From assembly GCA_017937385.1 (NCBI GenBank), contig JAGBDR010000026.1, positions 1 to 64,000 of the forward strand: a DNA stretch of 64,000 bases. Direction: 5' to 3'. Under the pieces are notes generated by a model, which ran no database searches, was not told the DNA's origin, and worked only from the letters and a program-made list of their open reading frames with translations. Origin of the DNA: Parabacteroides sp. Lineage in GTDB: Bacteria > Bacteroidota > Bacteroidia > Bacteroidales > Tannerellaceae. Positions 54,875-64,000 of the stretch are shown one piece after another; position 1 is the first letter of the stretch, and each line of letters starts with the position of its first letter. The position numbers were made by a program, and so were the translations under genes.

Positions 54875-57313
54875 ATGAAAGTATTGAAATTCGGCGGGAC
54901 ATCCGTAGGTTCCGTGGATAGCATTCTGAGTGTAAAGAAGATAGTCGAGGCCATTGAAGAGCCTGTAATCGTCGTTGTATCAGCTTTAGGGGGGATCACA
55001 GACAAATTACTGAAGACCGCTTCGATGGCAGCAAACGGAGATGTAGCTTACGAAAGAGAGTTTTCCGAAATTGTTGCCCGCCATCTGGATGTCATACAAG
55101 GAGTTATACCCGACAAGGAAAAGCGGATCGATGTACAAAAACAGGTAATGGCTTTGCTTGACGAACTGGGCAATATCTACAAAGGAGTGTACCTCATCAA
55201 CGACCTGTCTGCCAAGACTTCCGACACAATCGTCAGCTACGGCGAACGTATCTCCTCGCTGATCGTTTCGAATGTGATAAACGAAGCCCAACTGTTCGAT
55301 TCGCGCAAATTCATCAAAACGGTTAAACAATTCAACAAACATATTGTCGATTTTGAATCGACAAACCGCCTGATCGAAGAGACCTTTAGCCCGTTGCCCA
55401 AAGTCGCGTTGGTTCCCGGCTTCATCTCTTCCAGTAAAGAGGGAGAAGTGACCAACCTCGGGCGGGGAGGTTCCGACTATACCGCCTCTATCTTAGCGGC
55501 AGCTTTAGGCGCAAACCAATTGGAGATCTGGACGGATGTGGACGGTTTCATGACGGCCGATCCGCGTGTGATCAGTTCGGCCTACGTGATCGACCGGCTG
55601 ACGTTCACAGAAGCGATGGAGTTGTGTAACTTCGGAGCGAAAGTGATTTATCCGCCGACGATCTACCCGGTCTACCACAAAAACATACCGATCCGTATCT
55701 TGAATACATTCAACCCGACCGCAAAAGGAAGCTATATTTCCAAAGAACGGGTGCTGGATGACCGCAAAGCGTTGATCAAAGGAATTTCGTCTATCAACGA
55801 TACCTGCCTGATCACGGTACAAGGTTTAGGCATGGTGGGTGTCATCGGCGTCAACTACCGTATTTTCAAGACATTGGCAAAAAACGGCATCAGCGTGTTC
55901 ATGGTGTCGCAAGCCAGTTCGGAAAACAATACGACATTTGCCGTCCGGAATGCAGATGCAGATCTGGCGGTCAAAGTCTTGGACGAAGAGTTTGCGCTTG
56001 AACGCGCCCAGGGCGACATGAGCGACACGGTGGCGGAAAAAGATCTGGCTACCGTCGCTATCGTAGGCGAAAACATGAAGCGCACGCCGGGTATTGCCGG
56101 CAAACTGTTCGGGACTTTGGGGAGTGCCGGTATCAGTGTGATCGCCTGTGCACAGGGAGCTTCCGAAACGAATATTTCGTTTGTCATCAAGTTGAAATAC
56201 CTGCGCAAAGCGTTGAACTCCATCCATGATTCGTTTTTTCTTTCCCAATACAAGGTGTTGAACCTGTTCATCGCAGGTGTCGGCACGGTCGGAGGAAACC
56301 TGTTGGAACAAATCCATATCCAGCAACCGAAACTAATGCAACAGAACGGATTGAAACTGAATGTGGTCGGAATCGCCAATAGCAAACACGCCCTCTTCTG
56401 CCGCGAAGGGCTGAACCTGGAAACCTGTATCGACGATCTGAAAAAGAACGGACAGGAGAGTTCGCCTGAACATCTGAAAGATGAGATTCTGAAGATGAAT
56501 ATCTTTAACTCGGTGTTTGTGGATTGTACGGCCAACCAAGCCATCTCCGACCTGTATGAAACGTTGTTGAACAACAATGTATCGGTTGTTGCGGCAAACA
56601 AGATCGCCGCCTCCTCTGCCTACGAAAACTATCTTAAACTGAAAGAAACGGCCCGCCATCGCGGCATCAAGTTCCTTTTTGAAACAAACGTAGGGGCCGG
56701 ATTGCCAATCATCAACACGATGAATGACCTGATCAATAGTGGCGATCATATCCTGAAATTGGAGGCGGTCCTTTCCGGTACGCTCAACTATATTTTCAAT
56801 ACGTTAAGTAAGGATATTCCCTTCAGCAAGGCAATCCTGATGGCGAAAGAAGAAGGCTATTCCGAACCGGATCCCCGTATCGACCTAAGTGGAAAAGATG
56901 TGATCCGCAAGTTAGTGATACTCGCACGCGAAGCCGGTTACAAGGTGGAACAGGAAGATGTGAAGCGCAACCTTTTCATTCCTGAAAACTATTTCAAAGG
57001 TTCGCTGGATGATTTCTGGTGTAACATACAGGAGTTAGATAGCCAGTTCGAAAAGAAACGCCAACAATTAGAAGTAGAAAGCAAACGTTTCCGTTTCGTC
57101 GCCAAGATGGAAAACGGAGCGTGCGAAGTCGGTTTGCAAGAGGTTGATGCCCACCATCCGTTCTACGAACTGGAAGGAAGCAACAACATCATCATGATCT
57201 CTACCGAACGCTACCACGAATATCCAATGATCATCAAAGGATATGGGGCCGGAGCGGATGTGACGGCAGCCGGCGTTTTCGCGGACATTATATCAATTGC
57301 AAATATCAGATGA
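54875..57313 (+). CDS. thrA: Bifunctional aspartate kinase / homoserine dehydrogenase
   Basis: An 812-residue fusion catalysing the first and third steps from aspartate to threonine. Residues 1-290 are the kinase (KFGGTSVGS; NLGRGGSDYTASILAAALGA), about 315-455 two ACT domains for feedback control, and 465-812 homoserine dehydrogenase (LFIAGVGTVGGNLLEQI; AANKIAAS). The ATG at 54875 begins the conserved MKVLKFGGTS; the frame is open 20 codons upstream. First gene of thrA-apgM-thrC. Confidence 0.95.
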   Translation: MKVLKFGGTSVGSVDSILSVKKIVEAIEEPVIVVVSALGGITDKLLKTASMAANGDVAYEREFSEIVARHLDVIQGVIPDKEKRIDVQKQVMALLDELGNIYKGVYLINDLSAKTSDTIVSYGERISSLIVSNVINEAQLFDSRKFIKTVKQFNKHIVDFESTNRLIEETFSPLPKVALVPGFISSSKEGEVTNLGRGGSDYTASILAAALGANQLEIWTDVDGFMTADPRVISSAYVIDRLTFTEAMELCNFGAKVIYPPTIYPVYHKNIPIRILNTFNPTAKGSYISKERVLDDRKALIKGISSINDTCLITVQGLGMVGVIGVNYRIFKTLAKNGISVFMVSQASSENNTTFAVRNADADLAVKVLDEEFALERAQGDMSDTVAEKDLATVAIVGENMKRTPGIAGKLFGTLGSAGISVIACAQGASETNISFVIKLKYLRKALNSIHDSFFLSQYKVLNLFIAGVGTVGGNLLEQIHIQQPKLMQQNGLKLNVVGIANSKHALFCREGLNLETCIDDLKKNGQESSPEHLKDEILKMNIFNSVFVDCTANQAISDLYETLLNNNVSVVAANKIAASSAYENYLKLKETARHRGIKFLFETNVGAGLPIINTMNDLINSGDHILKLEAVLSGTLNYIFNTLSKDIPFSKAILMAKEEGYSEPDPRIDLSGKDVIRKLVILAREAGYKVEQEDVKRNLFIPENYFKGSLDDFWCNIQELDSQFEKKRQQLEVESKRFRFVAKMENGACEVGLQEVDAHHPFYELEGSNNIIMISTERYHEYPMIIKGYGAGADVTAAGVFADIISIANIR

Positions 57314-57385
57314 GTGAAAAGTTGGGAGTTGAAAGTGGCTTCGGGTTACAATTCAACTCTCAACTCTGAACTTTCAACTTTTTAC
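57314..57385. repeat. AAAGTTGAAAG-type simple repeat between thrA and apgM
   Basis: AAAAGTTGGGAGTTGAAAGT is followed by CAACTCTCAACTCTGAACTT and TCAACTTTTT, giving an imperfect hairpin inside the operon, which could tune downstream expression. Confidence 0.5.
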
Positions 57386-57389
57386 TAAT

Positions 57390-58595
57390 ATGAAGAGTAT
57401 CATCATTTTGGGAGACGGTATGGCAGATGAGCCTATAGAAGCCCTGGGCGGCAAGACTCCGATGCAATACGCGGACACTCCGTATATGGACAAACTGGCC
57501 GGGATGGGAATTACCGGACGCATGAAAACGGTTGCCGACGGTTTTCATCCGGGAAGCGAAGTGGCGAATATGGCCGTATTAGGCTATGACCTTCCGACCG
57601 TCTACGAAGGGCGGGGCGTGTTGGAAGCAGCCAGTATCGGATACGACTTGAAACCGGGAGAAATGGCGATGCGTTGTAACTTAGTCTGTGTGGAAGGGGA
57701 TTTGCTGAAAAACCATTCGTCCGGTCATATCAGCACGGAGGAAGCGGACGAACTGATCCGTTTTCTGAACGCGAAATTAGGTTCTGACCGCATTCATTTC
57801 CATACCGGTGTCTCTTATCGCCATCTGTTAGTGGTGAAAGGAGGTGACAAACGGCTGGATTGTACGCCTCCACACGATGTACCTCTCCATCCTTTCCGTC
57901 CCCTGATGATCAAGCCGGAAATACCCGAAGCACAAGAAACGGCTGATTTGCTGAATGATCTGATCTTGCAATCGCAAAAGATACTGAACGACCATCCCGT
58001 CAACCTCCGGCGTATTGCAGCCGGGAAAGACCCGGCAAACAGTATATGGCCCTGGTCGCCTGGTTATCGGCCGGCGATGCAACGGATGCAGGAAATGTAT
58101 GGTTTCAAACAGGGCGCCGTCATCTCAGCCGTCGATCTGATACGGGGCATAGGCGTTTATGCCGGTCTGAAAGTAATCGATGTGGAAGGGGCTACCGGAC
58201 TCTACGATACGAACTATGAAGGAAAAGCGCGTGCCGCTCTCGAAGCCCTGAAGACAAACGATTTTGTCTACCTCCATATCGAAGCCAGCGACGAAGCCGG
58301 ACATGAAGGTGATGTCAACCTGAAGATCCGGACCATCGAGAATTTGGACAAACGAACCATCGGCATTCTCTTTGAAGAGTTGCAGACATGGGATGAACCG
58401 GTAGCGATTGCCGTCCTGCCAGACCATCCGACCCCTTGTGCCATCCGCACGCACACGAACACGCCCGTGCCTTTCCTGATCTACAAACCGGGACAAACAC
58501 CCGACAACGTGACCCGTTTCGACGAGTTTTCCGTATTGGAAGGGAAATATGCCATATTAGAGAAAGACGAATTTATAAAAGCATTATTAGCATGA
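57390..58595 (+). CDS. Cofactor-independent phosphoglycerate mutase-family homoserine kinase
   Basis: A 401-residue ApgM-type alkaline-phosphatase-superfamily protein. IILGDGMADEP holds the metal-binding Asp, HPGSEVANMAVLGYD the phospho-Ser loop, and IEASDEAGHEGD and VLPDHPTPC further metal ligands. Between thrA and thrC, and with no ThrB kinase seen, it very probably serves as the homoserine kinase, as proposed for Bacteroidetes. Its stop overlaps the thrC start (ATGA). Confidence 0.9.
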   Translation: MKSIIILGDGMADEPIEALGGKTPMQYADTPYMDKLAGMGITGRMKTVADGFHPGSEVANMAVLGYDLPTVYEGRGVLEAASIGYDLKPGEMAMRCNLVCVEGDLLKNHSSGHISTEEADELIRFLNAKLGSDRIHFHTGVSYRHLLVVKGGDKRLDCTPPHDVPLHPFRPLMIKPEIPEAQETADLLNDLILQSQKILNDHPVNLRRIAAGKDPANSIWPWSPGYRPAMQRMQEMYGFKQGAVISAVDLIRGIGVYAGLKVIDVEGATGLYDTNYEGKARAALEALKTNDFVYLHIEASDEAGHEGDVNLKIRTIENLDKRTIGILFEELQTWDEPVAIAVLPDHPTPCAIRTHTNTPVPFLIYKPGQTPDNVTRFDEFSVLEGKYAILEKDEFIKALLA

Positions 58596-59905
58596 ACTAT
58601 TACAGCACGAACAAGCAAGCACCTCTCGCCTCGCTGGAGGAAGCCGTCGTAAAAGGACTCGCCGGTGACAAAGGGTTATATATGCCGGAACAGATCCGGT
58701 CTCTGGACAAGGAAGTGATCGCCGATCTCAAAAACAGGTCGTTCCATGAAATCGCTTGTACAGTCGCACAGGCATTCTTCGGAGAGGATATCGAACCGGA
58801 AACGCTCGATGCGCTCGTCCGGGACACCTTGTCGTTCGAAACGCCGGTTGTCCCCGTGCGCGACAATCTCTATAGCCTTGAACTCTTCCACGGCCCGACT
58901 TTGGCTTTCAAGGATGTAGGAGGACGTTTCATGGCCCGTCTGTTGGGCTATTTTATCCAGAAAGAGGGATTGAGGCAGGTTAATGTATTGGTCGCCACTT
59001 CCGGTGATACGGGTAGTGCCGTTGCCAACGGTTTTCTCGGCGTACCGGGCATTCATGTGTACGTACTTTATCCGAAAGGGAAAGTAAGTCCGATCCAAGA
59101 ATGCCAGTTCACTACGCTTGGACAAAACATCACGGCGCTGGAAGTCGATGGGACATTCGACGATTGCCAGGCATTGGTCAAGTCAGCCTTTATGGACGAA
59201 GAATTGAACCGCCACAAGAAGCTGACCTCTGCCAACTCCATCAATGTAGCACGTTTCCTGCCGCAATCGTTCTACTACTTCAATGCGTATGCACAACTGG
59301 ATAAGGCCGGAAAGGCAGACGAACTGGTCGTATCCGTCCCCAGCGGGAACTTCGGCAATATCACGGCCGGATTGTTCGCCCACCGGATGGGATTGCCGAT
59401 CAAACGTTTCATAGCTGCCAACAACCGCAACGATGTGTTCCTGGACTACCTGCGCACGGGTGTCTACACCCCGCGCCCATCCGTTCCGACCATAGCCAAT
59501 GCCATGGATGTCGGCGACCCGAGCAATTTCGCCCGCATACTGGACTTATATGGCGAAAACGGCAATCCATATCCTGAAATTTGCCAACTAATCAGCGGCT
59601 ACCGTTTCACAGATGAAGAGATCGGAGCCACCATGAAGTCGGTCTACACCGAAACAGGTTATGTGTTAGATCCGCACGGCGCTTGTGGCTATCAGGCGTT
59701 AATTGAAGACGGACTGGCCCCGAACGAAACCGGCTTGTTCCTTGAAACCGCTCATCCGGCCAAGTTCAAAGGGACAGTAGACCAGATCCTGGACACAGAC
59801 ATCAAAATCCCAGCCAAGCTGAAAGCGTTCATGCAAGGGGAAAAGAAAAGTGTCGAAATGGAAAAGGATTTCGACACTTTCAAGGCCTATCTGATGAAAC
59901 AATAA
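58592..59905 (+). CDS. thrC: Threonine synthase
   Basis: A 437-residue PLP enzyme converting O-phosphohomoserine to threonine. FHGPTLAFKDVGGRF carries the PLP Lys, VATSGDTGSAVANGF the phosphate loop, and SVPSGNFGNITAGL the substrate region. The ATG at 58592 begins MNYYSTNKQAPLASLEEAV, the normal N-terminus; the upstream open frame lies in apgM. Confidence 0.95.
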   Translation: MNYYSTNKQAPLASLEEAVVKGLAGDKGLYMPEQIRSLDKEVIADLKNRSFHEIACTVAQAFFGEDIEPETLDALVRDTLSFETPVVPVRDNLYSLELFHGPTLAFKDVGGRFMARLLGYFIQKEGLRQVNVLVATSGDTGSAVANGFLGVPGIHVYVLYPKGKVSPIQECQFTTLGQNITALEVDGTFDDCQALVKSAFMDEELNRHKKLTSANSINVARFLPQSFYYFNAYAQLDKAGKADELVVSVPSGNFGNITAGLFAHRMGLPIKRFIAANNRNDVFLDYLRTGVYTPRPSVPTIANAMDVGDPSNFARILDLYGENGNPYPEICQLISGYRFTDEEIGATMKSVYTETGYVLDPHGACGYQALIEDGLAPNETGLFLETAHPAKFKGTVDQILDTDIKIPAKLKAFMQGEKKSVEMEKDFDTFKAYLMKQ

Positions 59906-59915
59906 TCCATCCCCG

Positions 59916-61019
59916 TTATCCGGGGATTTCAAAATACTCTTTGTAGCGGTCGTACAGATGCCCGGCTTGCAAATAGGCAGACTGAGGACTCATGAAATGG
60001 GAGAACTCGAAGGTGATTGCCTTGTCGTACTTCTGCCGGGCAGCCGCTTCGAGTTTCATGCGTAACTTATCGAACTTGATCGGAAGGAACTTGATCGGCA
60101 TATCCCGGTCGAACGATTCGGCATTCGTCCAGCATTCGATGCCATACTTGTCTGCCATCTTCTTATTGACACTGAAAAAGGCATCCAACTCATCGTAGTC
60201 GATATGTCCGTCCTGGAAAGCACAGGCATCCACGTTCCCTTTAATCCCATCGAATATTTCCGACCATTCCTTTTCATGTTGTTCCACGGAAACCGCTTCG
60301 GCTTTCGTCAGGTTGCCTCCGGCAGCGGCAACGGCTTTCTTTCCGTCGATCCACGGCGAGATAAGTGTCGGCAGACCGCCTGAAACCTCTTTGCATTGCC
60401 GGCCCAAGCTACTGAACGCCGTGATTGCCCCCTTCGTCGCACGACTGATTTCCTGGCAGAGATACCATCCTTGGAAACTTTTGTAATGCCCGTATTTCTT
60501 CCAGACCTCTTCGATTACATATTTATTGGATTCGATTTCCCAGGTCAGGTCGCCCGTATCCCAGTATTTGCCGGAATCGTATAAACCGAAAAAGAACTTC
60601 ATCCCGTATTTATCCGACAGGCGCAGGTACATGTCGATCAGATCGACCGAAGGCATATAGCAGCCGAAGGTCTTCATCAGGTACTCCGAAGGGTAGGTGA
60701 TAAACTTGCGGTAACCGCTCCGGATCACGATTACCGTATCGATCCCGATCGCTTTCATATAGGCAAAATCCCGGTCCCATTCCTTTTCTCCCCAATTCTG
60801 GTGCGGTATGTCATGGGAAATCTCGTCCAAAAAGGTTCCGGATATTTTTAATCCTTGCGCTTTCGGGATGATCAACTTGCTTTGGACCGGCTCGTCCATG
60901 CCGGTTTCCCCACGGCTTGCCGATCCCTTTTCCGTACACGAAGCCCATGCACCGGTTGCCAGGACAGCACCGGTCGCAGAGACTTGTTTGATAAAATTTC
61001 TTCTGTTGTGATTCTTCAT
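59916..61019 (-). CDS. Tat-exported DUF4434 protein (glycosidase-like)
   Basis: A 367-residue protein starting MKNHNRRNFIKQ, a twin-arginine signal, with a following lipobox-like WASCTEK, so it is probably exported folded and perhaps lipidated. The body matches DUF4434, a TIM-barrel family related to glycoside hydrolases (GIDTVIVIRSGYRKF; WYLCQEISRAT, whose Glu may be catalytic). The ATG at 61019 is chosen for the Tat motif; the frame is open 12 codons further. The substrate is unknown. Confidence 0.8.
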   Translation of the reverse strand: MKNHNRRNFIKQVSATGAVLATGAWASCTEKGSASRGETGMDEPVQSKLIIPKAQGLKISGTFLDEISHDIPHQNWGEKEWDRDFAYMKAIGIDTVIVIRSGYRKFITYPSEYLMKTFGCYMPSVDLIDMYLRLSDKYGMKFFFGLYDSGKYWDTGDLTWEIESNKYVIEEVWKKYGHYKSFQGWYLCQEISRATKGAITAFSSLGRQCKEVSGGLPTLISPWIDGKKAVAAAGGNLTKAEAVSVEQHEKEWSEIFDGIKGNVDACAFQDGHIDYDELDAFFSVNKKMADKYGIECWTNAESFDRDMPIKFLPIKFDKLRMKLEAAARQKYDKAITFEFSHFMSPQSAYLQAGHLYDRYKEYFEIPG

Positions 61020-61051
61020 GGTAATATCTCTATCTATTTGATGTATACTTC

Positions 61052-61489
61052 TCACTCAATCGCCCACTCTTTCATCTCATACATATCCAAGTACTCTTCC
61101 CATCCGGTGTCCACCTCCGTATAGATCGAGAGTGGCAACATTTCAAACGGGGCCAAGGCTTCGTTCAACCGTTCACCGAAGACGCGGACAGTACGGGTAT
61201 AATAGACCCATATCCGTTCCCCTCCTCCGGTATAAACGCCGGTCAGAATCGAAAGTTTGTCCTTTTCCATCGCCTTACGCAACACTTCCTGTACCTCTTC
61301 CATCTTTTCGGCAAGTGCTTCGGAAGGCATTCCTTTTTCGTCACCTTCATATTTCCAGGTGATTTCCACCCGTTCCTTAAACTTGCCCGACTGGATAAAT
61401 TCGGTTAATTCATCACGACCGGAAACGGTGACCAGTTGTCCGGATTCATTCTCTGAAAGAGCTGTAAACCATTCGTTGCTTAATCTCAT
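61052..61489 (-). CDS. DUF695 protein
   Basis: A 145-residue cytoplasmic protein matching DUF695 (LTGVYTGGGERIWVYYTRT; VFGERLNEALAPFEMLPLS; EEYLDMYEMKEW). The family is of unknown function. A minus -7 box (TACTTTTG) lies at 61509-61516, back-to-back with the plus-strand box of the acetyltransferase. Confidence 0.85.
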   Translation of the reverse strand: MRLSNEWFTALSENESGQLVTVSGRDELTEFIQSGKFKERVEITWKYEGDEKGMPSEALAEKMEEVQEVLRKAMEKDKLSILTGVYTGGGERIWVYYTRTVRVFGERLNEALAPFEMLPLSIYTEVDTGWEEYLDMYEMKEWAIE

Positions 61490-61508
61490 ATTCGTATCAA
61501 TTATTTCA

Positions 61509-61516
61509 CAAAAGTA
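61509..61516 (-). promoter_or_regulatory. -7 box TACTTTTG for the DUF695 gene
   Basis: Exact minus TAnnTTTG match 20 bp upstream of the ATG at 61489. Confidence 0.55.
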
Positions 61517-61539
61517 GAATTATTTTCCTACCAATACAC

Positions 61540-61547
61540 TATTTTTG
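61540..61547 (+). promoter_or_regulatory. -7 box TATTTTTG for the acetyltransferase gene
   Basis: Exact TAnnTTTG match 26 bp before the ATG at 61573; AAGGAG just before the start is a possible Shine-Dalgarno. Confidence 0.55.
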
Positions 61548-61572
61548 CGGCAAGAATACAAGATAAAGGAGT

Positions 61573-62073
61573 ATGGTCAGACAAGTGGAACTTCAGGATG
61601 CGAAAGCGATCACGGATATATACAACGAATATGTGTTGCATAGCGTGGCAACTTTCGACACGGAGCCGGTACAAGAAGAGGAAATGCGTGCCCGGATAGC
61701 TGAAATATCATCCCGTTTCCCTTATTTCGTCTACGAAAAGGACAAAGAGATTGTCGGCTATTGTTATGCCCATACATGGAAAGAGCGCTCCGCCTATCGG
61801 TATACGCTGGAAACGACCATTTACCTGTCTCCCGGACATACCGGAAAAGGAATCGGAACGCACCTGATGCAAAAACTGATCGAAACCTGTCGTGAAAATG
61901 GCTACCGGGCACTGATCGCCTGCATCACGGAGGGAAACGAAGCCAGCAACACTTTACATGAAAGACTCGGATTCAAACAGGTTTCCCGTTTCAAAAGGGT
62001 TGGTTTGAAATTCGACCGTTGGCTGGATGTCGTGGATTATGAGTTGCTGTTGGCTTCCGATACCAAGCAATAG
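61573..62073 (+). CDS. GNAT N-acetyltransferase, phosphinothricin acetyltransferase-like
   Basis: A 166-residue GNAT enzyme. YTLETTIYLSPGHTGKGIGT has the acetyl-CoA loop (HTGKGIG), with CITEGNEASNTLHERLGFKQ and the LKFDRWLDV ending typical of the Pat/MnaT group, which acetylates phosphinothricin-like compounds, methionine sulfone or similar amines. The substrate is not predictable. Confidence 0.88.
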   Translation: MVRQVELQDAKAITDIYNEYVLHSVATFDTEPVQEEEMRARIAEISSRFPYFVYEKDKEIVGYCYAHTWKERSAYRYTLETTIYLSPGHTGKGIGTHLMQKLIETCRENGYRALIACITEGNEASNTLHERLGFKQVSRFKRVGLKFDRWLDVVDYELLLASDTKQ

Positions 62074-62083
62074 ACATACAGTC

Positions 62084-63052
62084 TTACGATTCAGCCTTGC
62101 ATGCTCTCTTCTCAAATTTCCTTTTCTTCCACAACTGCCAGCTATTGAAAATATTCTGCCATAAGACATAAGATCCCGGGCCGACTGATGAAAGCGGATC
62201 CAAGTAGGTATAGGCCATCCAGATGGCGAGTACGGTGTTTTTCTGTCCGAGTGCTTGTCCGGCACTGATACGGTCGGAATAACGGGTTCCGATCCGTTTG
62301 CCCAGATAAAACTGAATGGCACAAGTGACCAAACCCGCCAAAGCGATCAAGACCTCCACTCCTACCGAAGCCTGGCTTTCGGCAAGAGATTTCACGGTCT
62401 GGGCCGTCACGATGGCAAGCGCGACACCCCAAAGATAAAACGCAAGATCGCGGAACCCCAACAGGAAATGATGCAGCTTCGGCAAGAAATAGCGGAACAG
62501 CATCGCCAGGAAAAACGGACAGAGCAACAGAGGAAACACCTTGCTCAATATCTTCAGAAAAGCCGCCATAAAGGTTATATCAGCATGAGGTTCTACCAAA
62601 GGAAACATCAACGGGACGACTACCGCCGCCAGGATGTTCGACAACAACGTATAAGTCGTCAGGCTGGATGCGCTCCCCCCCAACTTGCCGGTAATAACTG
62701 CCGCCGCCGTAGCCGTCGGGCAGATCAGGCAGACCATCGCCCCTTCGAAAACCTCCCGGTAGGCTCCACCGAAACGCGCGAATATCAACAAGGCGGCCAC
62801 CAGCGAAGCCGAAACAAGCTGGAACAACAACAACCAGCCATGCCAAGGAGAAGGCAACAACTCACGTGGTTGCACTTTACAGAAAGTCAACAGCAATTGT
62901 GCAAAGATCAGAGTCGGGGTCAGATAAGCAATCAAAGAACTCATAAACGGTTTTGTCGGCTCCAAAAAAGCGAAGTTGGCAAAAAAGAAATACCCTAACG
63001 CACCCATGAACATCGCAACAGGCAATGTCCAGTTTTTAAAAAAATTCAACAT
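62084..63052 (-). CDS. Bile acid:sodium symporter (SBF)-family transporter
   Basis: A 322-residue membrane protein with about nine or ten hydrophobic helices. CLICPTATAAAVITGKLGG and the later SAGQALGQKNTVLAIWMAYTY region correspond to the two crossed-helix sodium-site motifs of the SBF/ASBT fold. The substrate may be bile acids or other organic anions; the family alone does not tell. A minus -7 box (TAAGTTTG) lies at 63078-63085. Confidence 0.85.
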   Translation of the reverse strand: MLNFFKNWTLPVAMFMGALGYFFFANFAFLEPTKPFMSSLIAYLTPTLIFAQLLLTFCKVQPRELLPSPWHGWLLLFQLVSASLVAALLIFARFGGAYREVFEGAMVCLICPTATAAAVITGKLGGSASSLTTYTLLSNILAAVVVPLMFPLVEPHADITFMAAFLKILSKVFPLLLCPFFLAMLFRYFLPKLHHFLLGFRDLAFYLWGVALAIVTAQTVKSLAESQASVGVEVLIALAGLVTCAIQFYLGKRIGTRYSDRISAGQALGQKNTVLAIWMAYTYLDPLSSVGPGSYVLWQNIFNSWQLWKKRKFEKRACKAES

Positions 63053-63077
63053 AGAAACAACTCTTTTTATTTCGCCG

Positions 63078-63085
63078 CAAACTTA
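63078..63085 (-). promoter_or_regulatory. -7 box TAAGTTTG for the SBF transporter
   Basis: Exact minus TAnnTTTG match 26 bp upstream of the ATG at 63052. Confidence 0.55.
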
Positions 63086-63184
63086 CAAAACATCCGGAAT
63101 ATCCCCACTATAATATTTCTTCCAATTCATTTGGCACACGAAATTATTATCCCTTAATTTGTATCTCAATAAACAAATTCAAAC

Positions 63185-64000
63185 ATGAAACGAACTTTAC
63201 TTATTTGGGCGACAATGGCATTTTGTACCGCCCTCTCTGTTCCGGCACAGGATGCTGCCGTAAACAGAATCATTGAAATCGGCCGGACCGATAACCAAGT
63301 GATGGATCACCTGGATGTACTCACCAACCGCATCGGTGGCCGTGTGATCGGCTCGAACGCTTATGACAATGCAGTCGATTGGGTTGCCTCGAAGTTTAAG
63401 GAATGGGGACTGGAAGTCGAATTACAGGAAGCCGGCACATTACCGGTCGGTTTCAACCGCGGACCGTGGTTCGGCAAGTTGTTAGGCGAGAACGGGATGG
63501 ATCTGCACTTTGTCACCCCGTCCTACACGGCCGGAACAAAAGGTGTACAACGGGGACACGTTCTACAAGAACCGCTCACCCAAAGTGAATTCGATCGTAT
63601 GAAAGAACAATTGAAAGGGGCTTGGGTGCTGGTCAACGGAAAGAATGTCGGCTGGCCGATCGACCGTTCAGCCAAGGGCGATTCCCTCCGTGCCGCCATC
63701 ATTGCAGAGAATGAAGAGATCGGCAGGAAGAACCGCCAGATCATGGAAGAGAATTGGCGCAACAACACAAACAACCCGCTCCTCCCGTTGAAAGAAGATG
63801 TTCCCGCTCTATTCTACAAACAGATGTGCGAAGCCGGTGTACTCGGTTTTATCCAATCGGCATCCGTCCCGCTCAGGGCACTCTTCGACAGAACCGTCAT
63901 GAACGATCCGACCTTCACCTTCGATAACCTGCCGAAGGTCTGTGACATCAAGTTGGACGAACACCAATATGCGACCATCAAACAGATGGTAAAGGAACGC
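63185..64000 (+). CDS. M28-family aminopeptidase, N-terminal part
   Basis: The frame starts at the ATG at 63185 and is open to the window edge (272 codons). A signal peptide (LSVPAQ, cleavage near residue 21) is followed by DHLDVLTNRIGGRVIGSNAY and WVASKFKEWGLEVELQ, the opening of exported M28 zinc aminopeptidases, then a PA-like inserted region (about 90-230). The catalytic zinc motifs would lie beyond the edge and are not seen. Confidence 0.85.
   Translation, partial: MKRTLLIWATMAFCTALSVPAQDAAVNRIIEIGRTDNQVMDHLDVLTNRIGGRVIGSNAYDNAVDWVASKFKEWGLEVELQEAGTLPVGFNRGPWFGKLLGENGMDLHFVTPSYTAGTKGVQRGHVLQEPLTQSEFDRMKEQLKGAWVLVNGKNVGWPIDRSAKGDSLRAAIIAENEEIGRKNRQIMEENWRNNTNNPLLPLKEDVPALFYKQMCEAGVLGFIQSASVPLRALFDRTVMNDPTFTFDNLPKVCDIKLDEHQYATIKQMVKER

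Overview
The window looks like a chromosomal segment of a gut Bacteroidales, most likely Parabacteroides. Support for this is direct: most gene starts are preceded by a TAnnTTTG box (the Bacteroidetes -7 element), Shine-Dalgarno sites are rare, and many families are typical of the order (DUF4925, DUF2490, DUF3332, DUF2027/Smr, DUF5106-thioredoxin, HAD-MenI fusion, S46 dipeptidyl peptidase). The genus is an inference. I see no phage, CRISPR array, tRNA, rRNA or intact insertion sequence.

Layout. 1-11.5 kb: start of an AAA-ATPase/nuclease gene, a ~490 bp non-coding repeat, a glycine-zipper lipoprotein, an SF1 helicase, two menaquinone genes (HAD-MenI fusion, menF), cysK, a ThuA protein, a DUF2490 protein, tgt, an LptF/G permease and a flavodoxin-like protein. 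11.9-20.2 kb: a lipoprotein, a three-gene RND efflux operon with a divergent AraC regulator, and a large nested inverted repeat. 20.2-27.4 kb: conserved housekeeping genes (tsaB; yicC-gmk-nadD; lysS-gpsA-pgi). 27.4-38 kb, minus strand: a TPR protein with a degenerate protease domain, an FHA protein, rsmE, a nucleoside transporter with a DUF151 nuclease, an operon of a PorE-like OmpA lipoprotein, a DUF5106 thioredoxin and an M48 protease, then queA. 38-45 kb: a truncated AraC gene, MATE pump, acetyltransferase, Smr protein, a decayed PIN toxin-antitoxin pair, a CYTH protein and an S46 peptidase.

45.2-50.4 kb is the accessory highlight. It is visibly AT-rich and starts beside a second copy of the 490 bp repeat. 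It encodes two small peptides with nearly identical double-glycine leaders and six cysteines in identical spacing, a VKOR-thioredoxin fusion with a degenerate C39-like N-terminus, a TlpA-type thioredoxin, and a DUF6625-like putative glycosyltransferase. I read it as a system for making secreted, disulfide-rich (perhaps glycosylated) peptides; no dedicated exporter lies in the window. 50.4-64 kb returns to ordinary content: a DUF3332 protein, a GH2 beta-galactosidase, the threonine operon thrA-apgM-thrC preceded by a threonine-rich leader peptide and attenuator-like hairpin, a Tat-signal DUF4434 protein, DUF695, an acetyltransferase, an SBF-family transporter, and the start of an M28 peptidase.

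Repeats are a theme. There is a 490 bp dispersed repeat (two copies), a 22 bp tandem unit found in an intergenic region and also inside the menF coding sequence, palindromic units built on an AAGCGC-CTACA-GCGCTT core, and simple oligomer hairpins (AATTGTCAATTG, ATAAATCAT and GAAAGTTGAAAG types) at gene ends.
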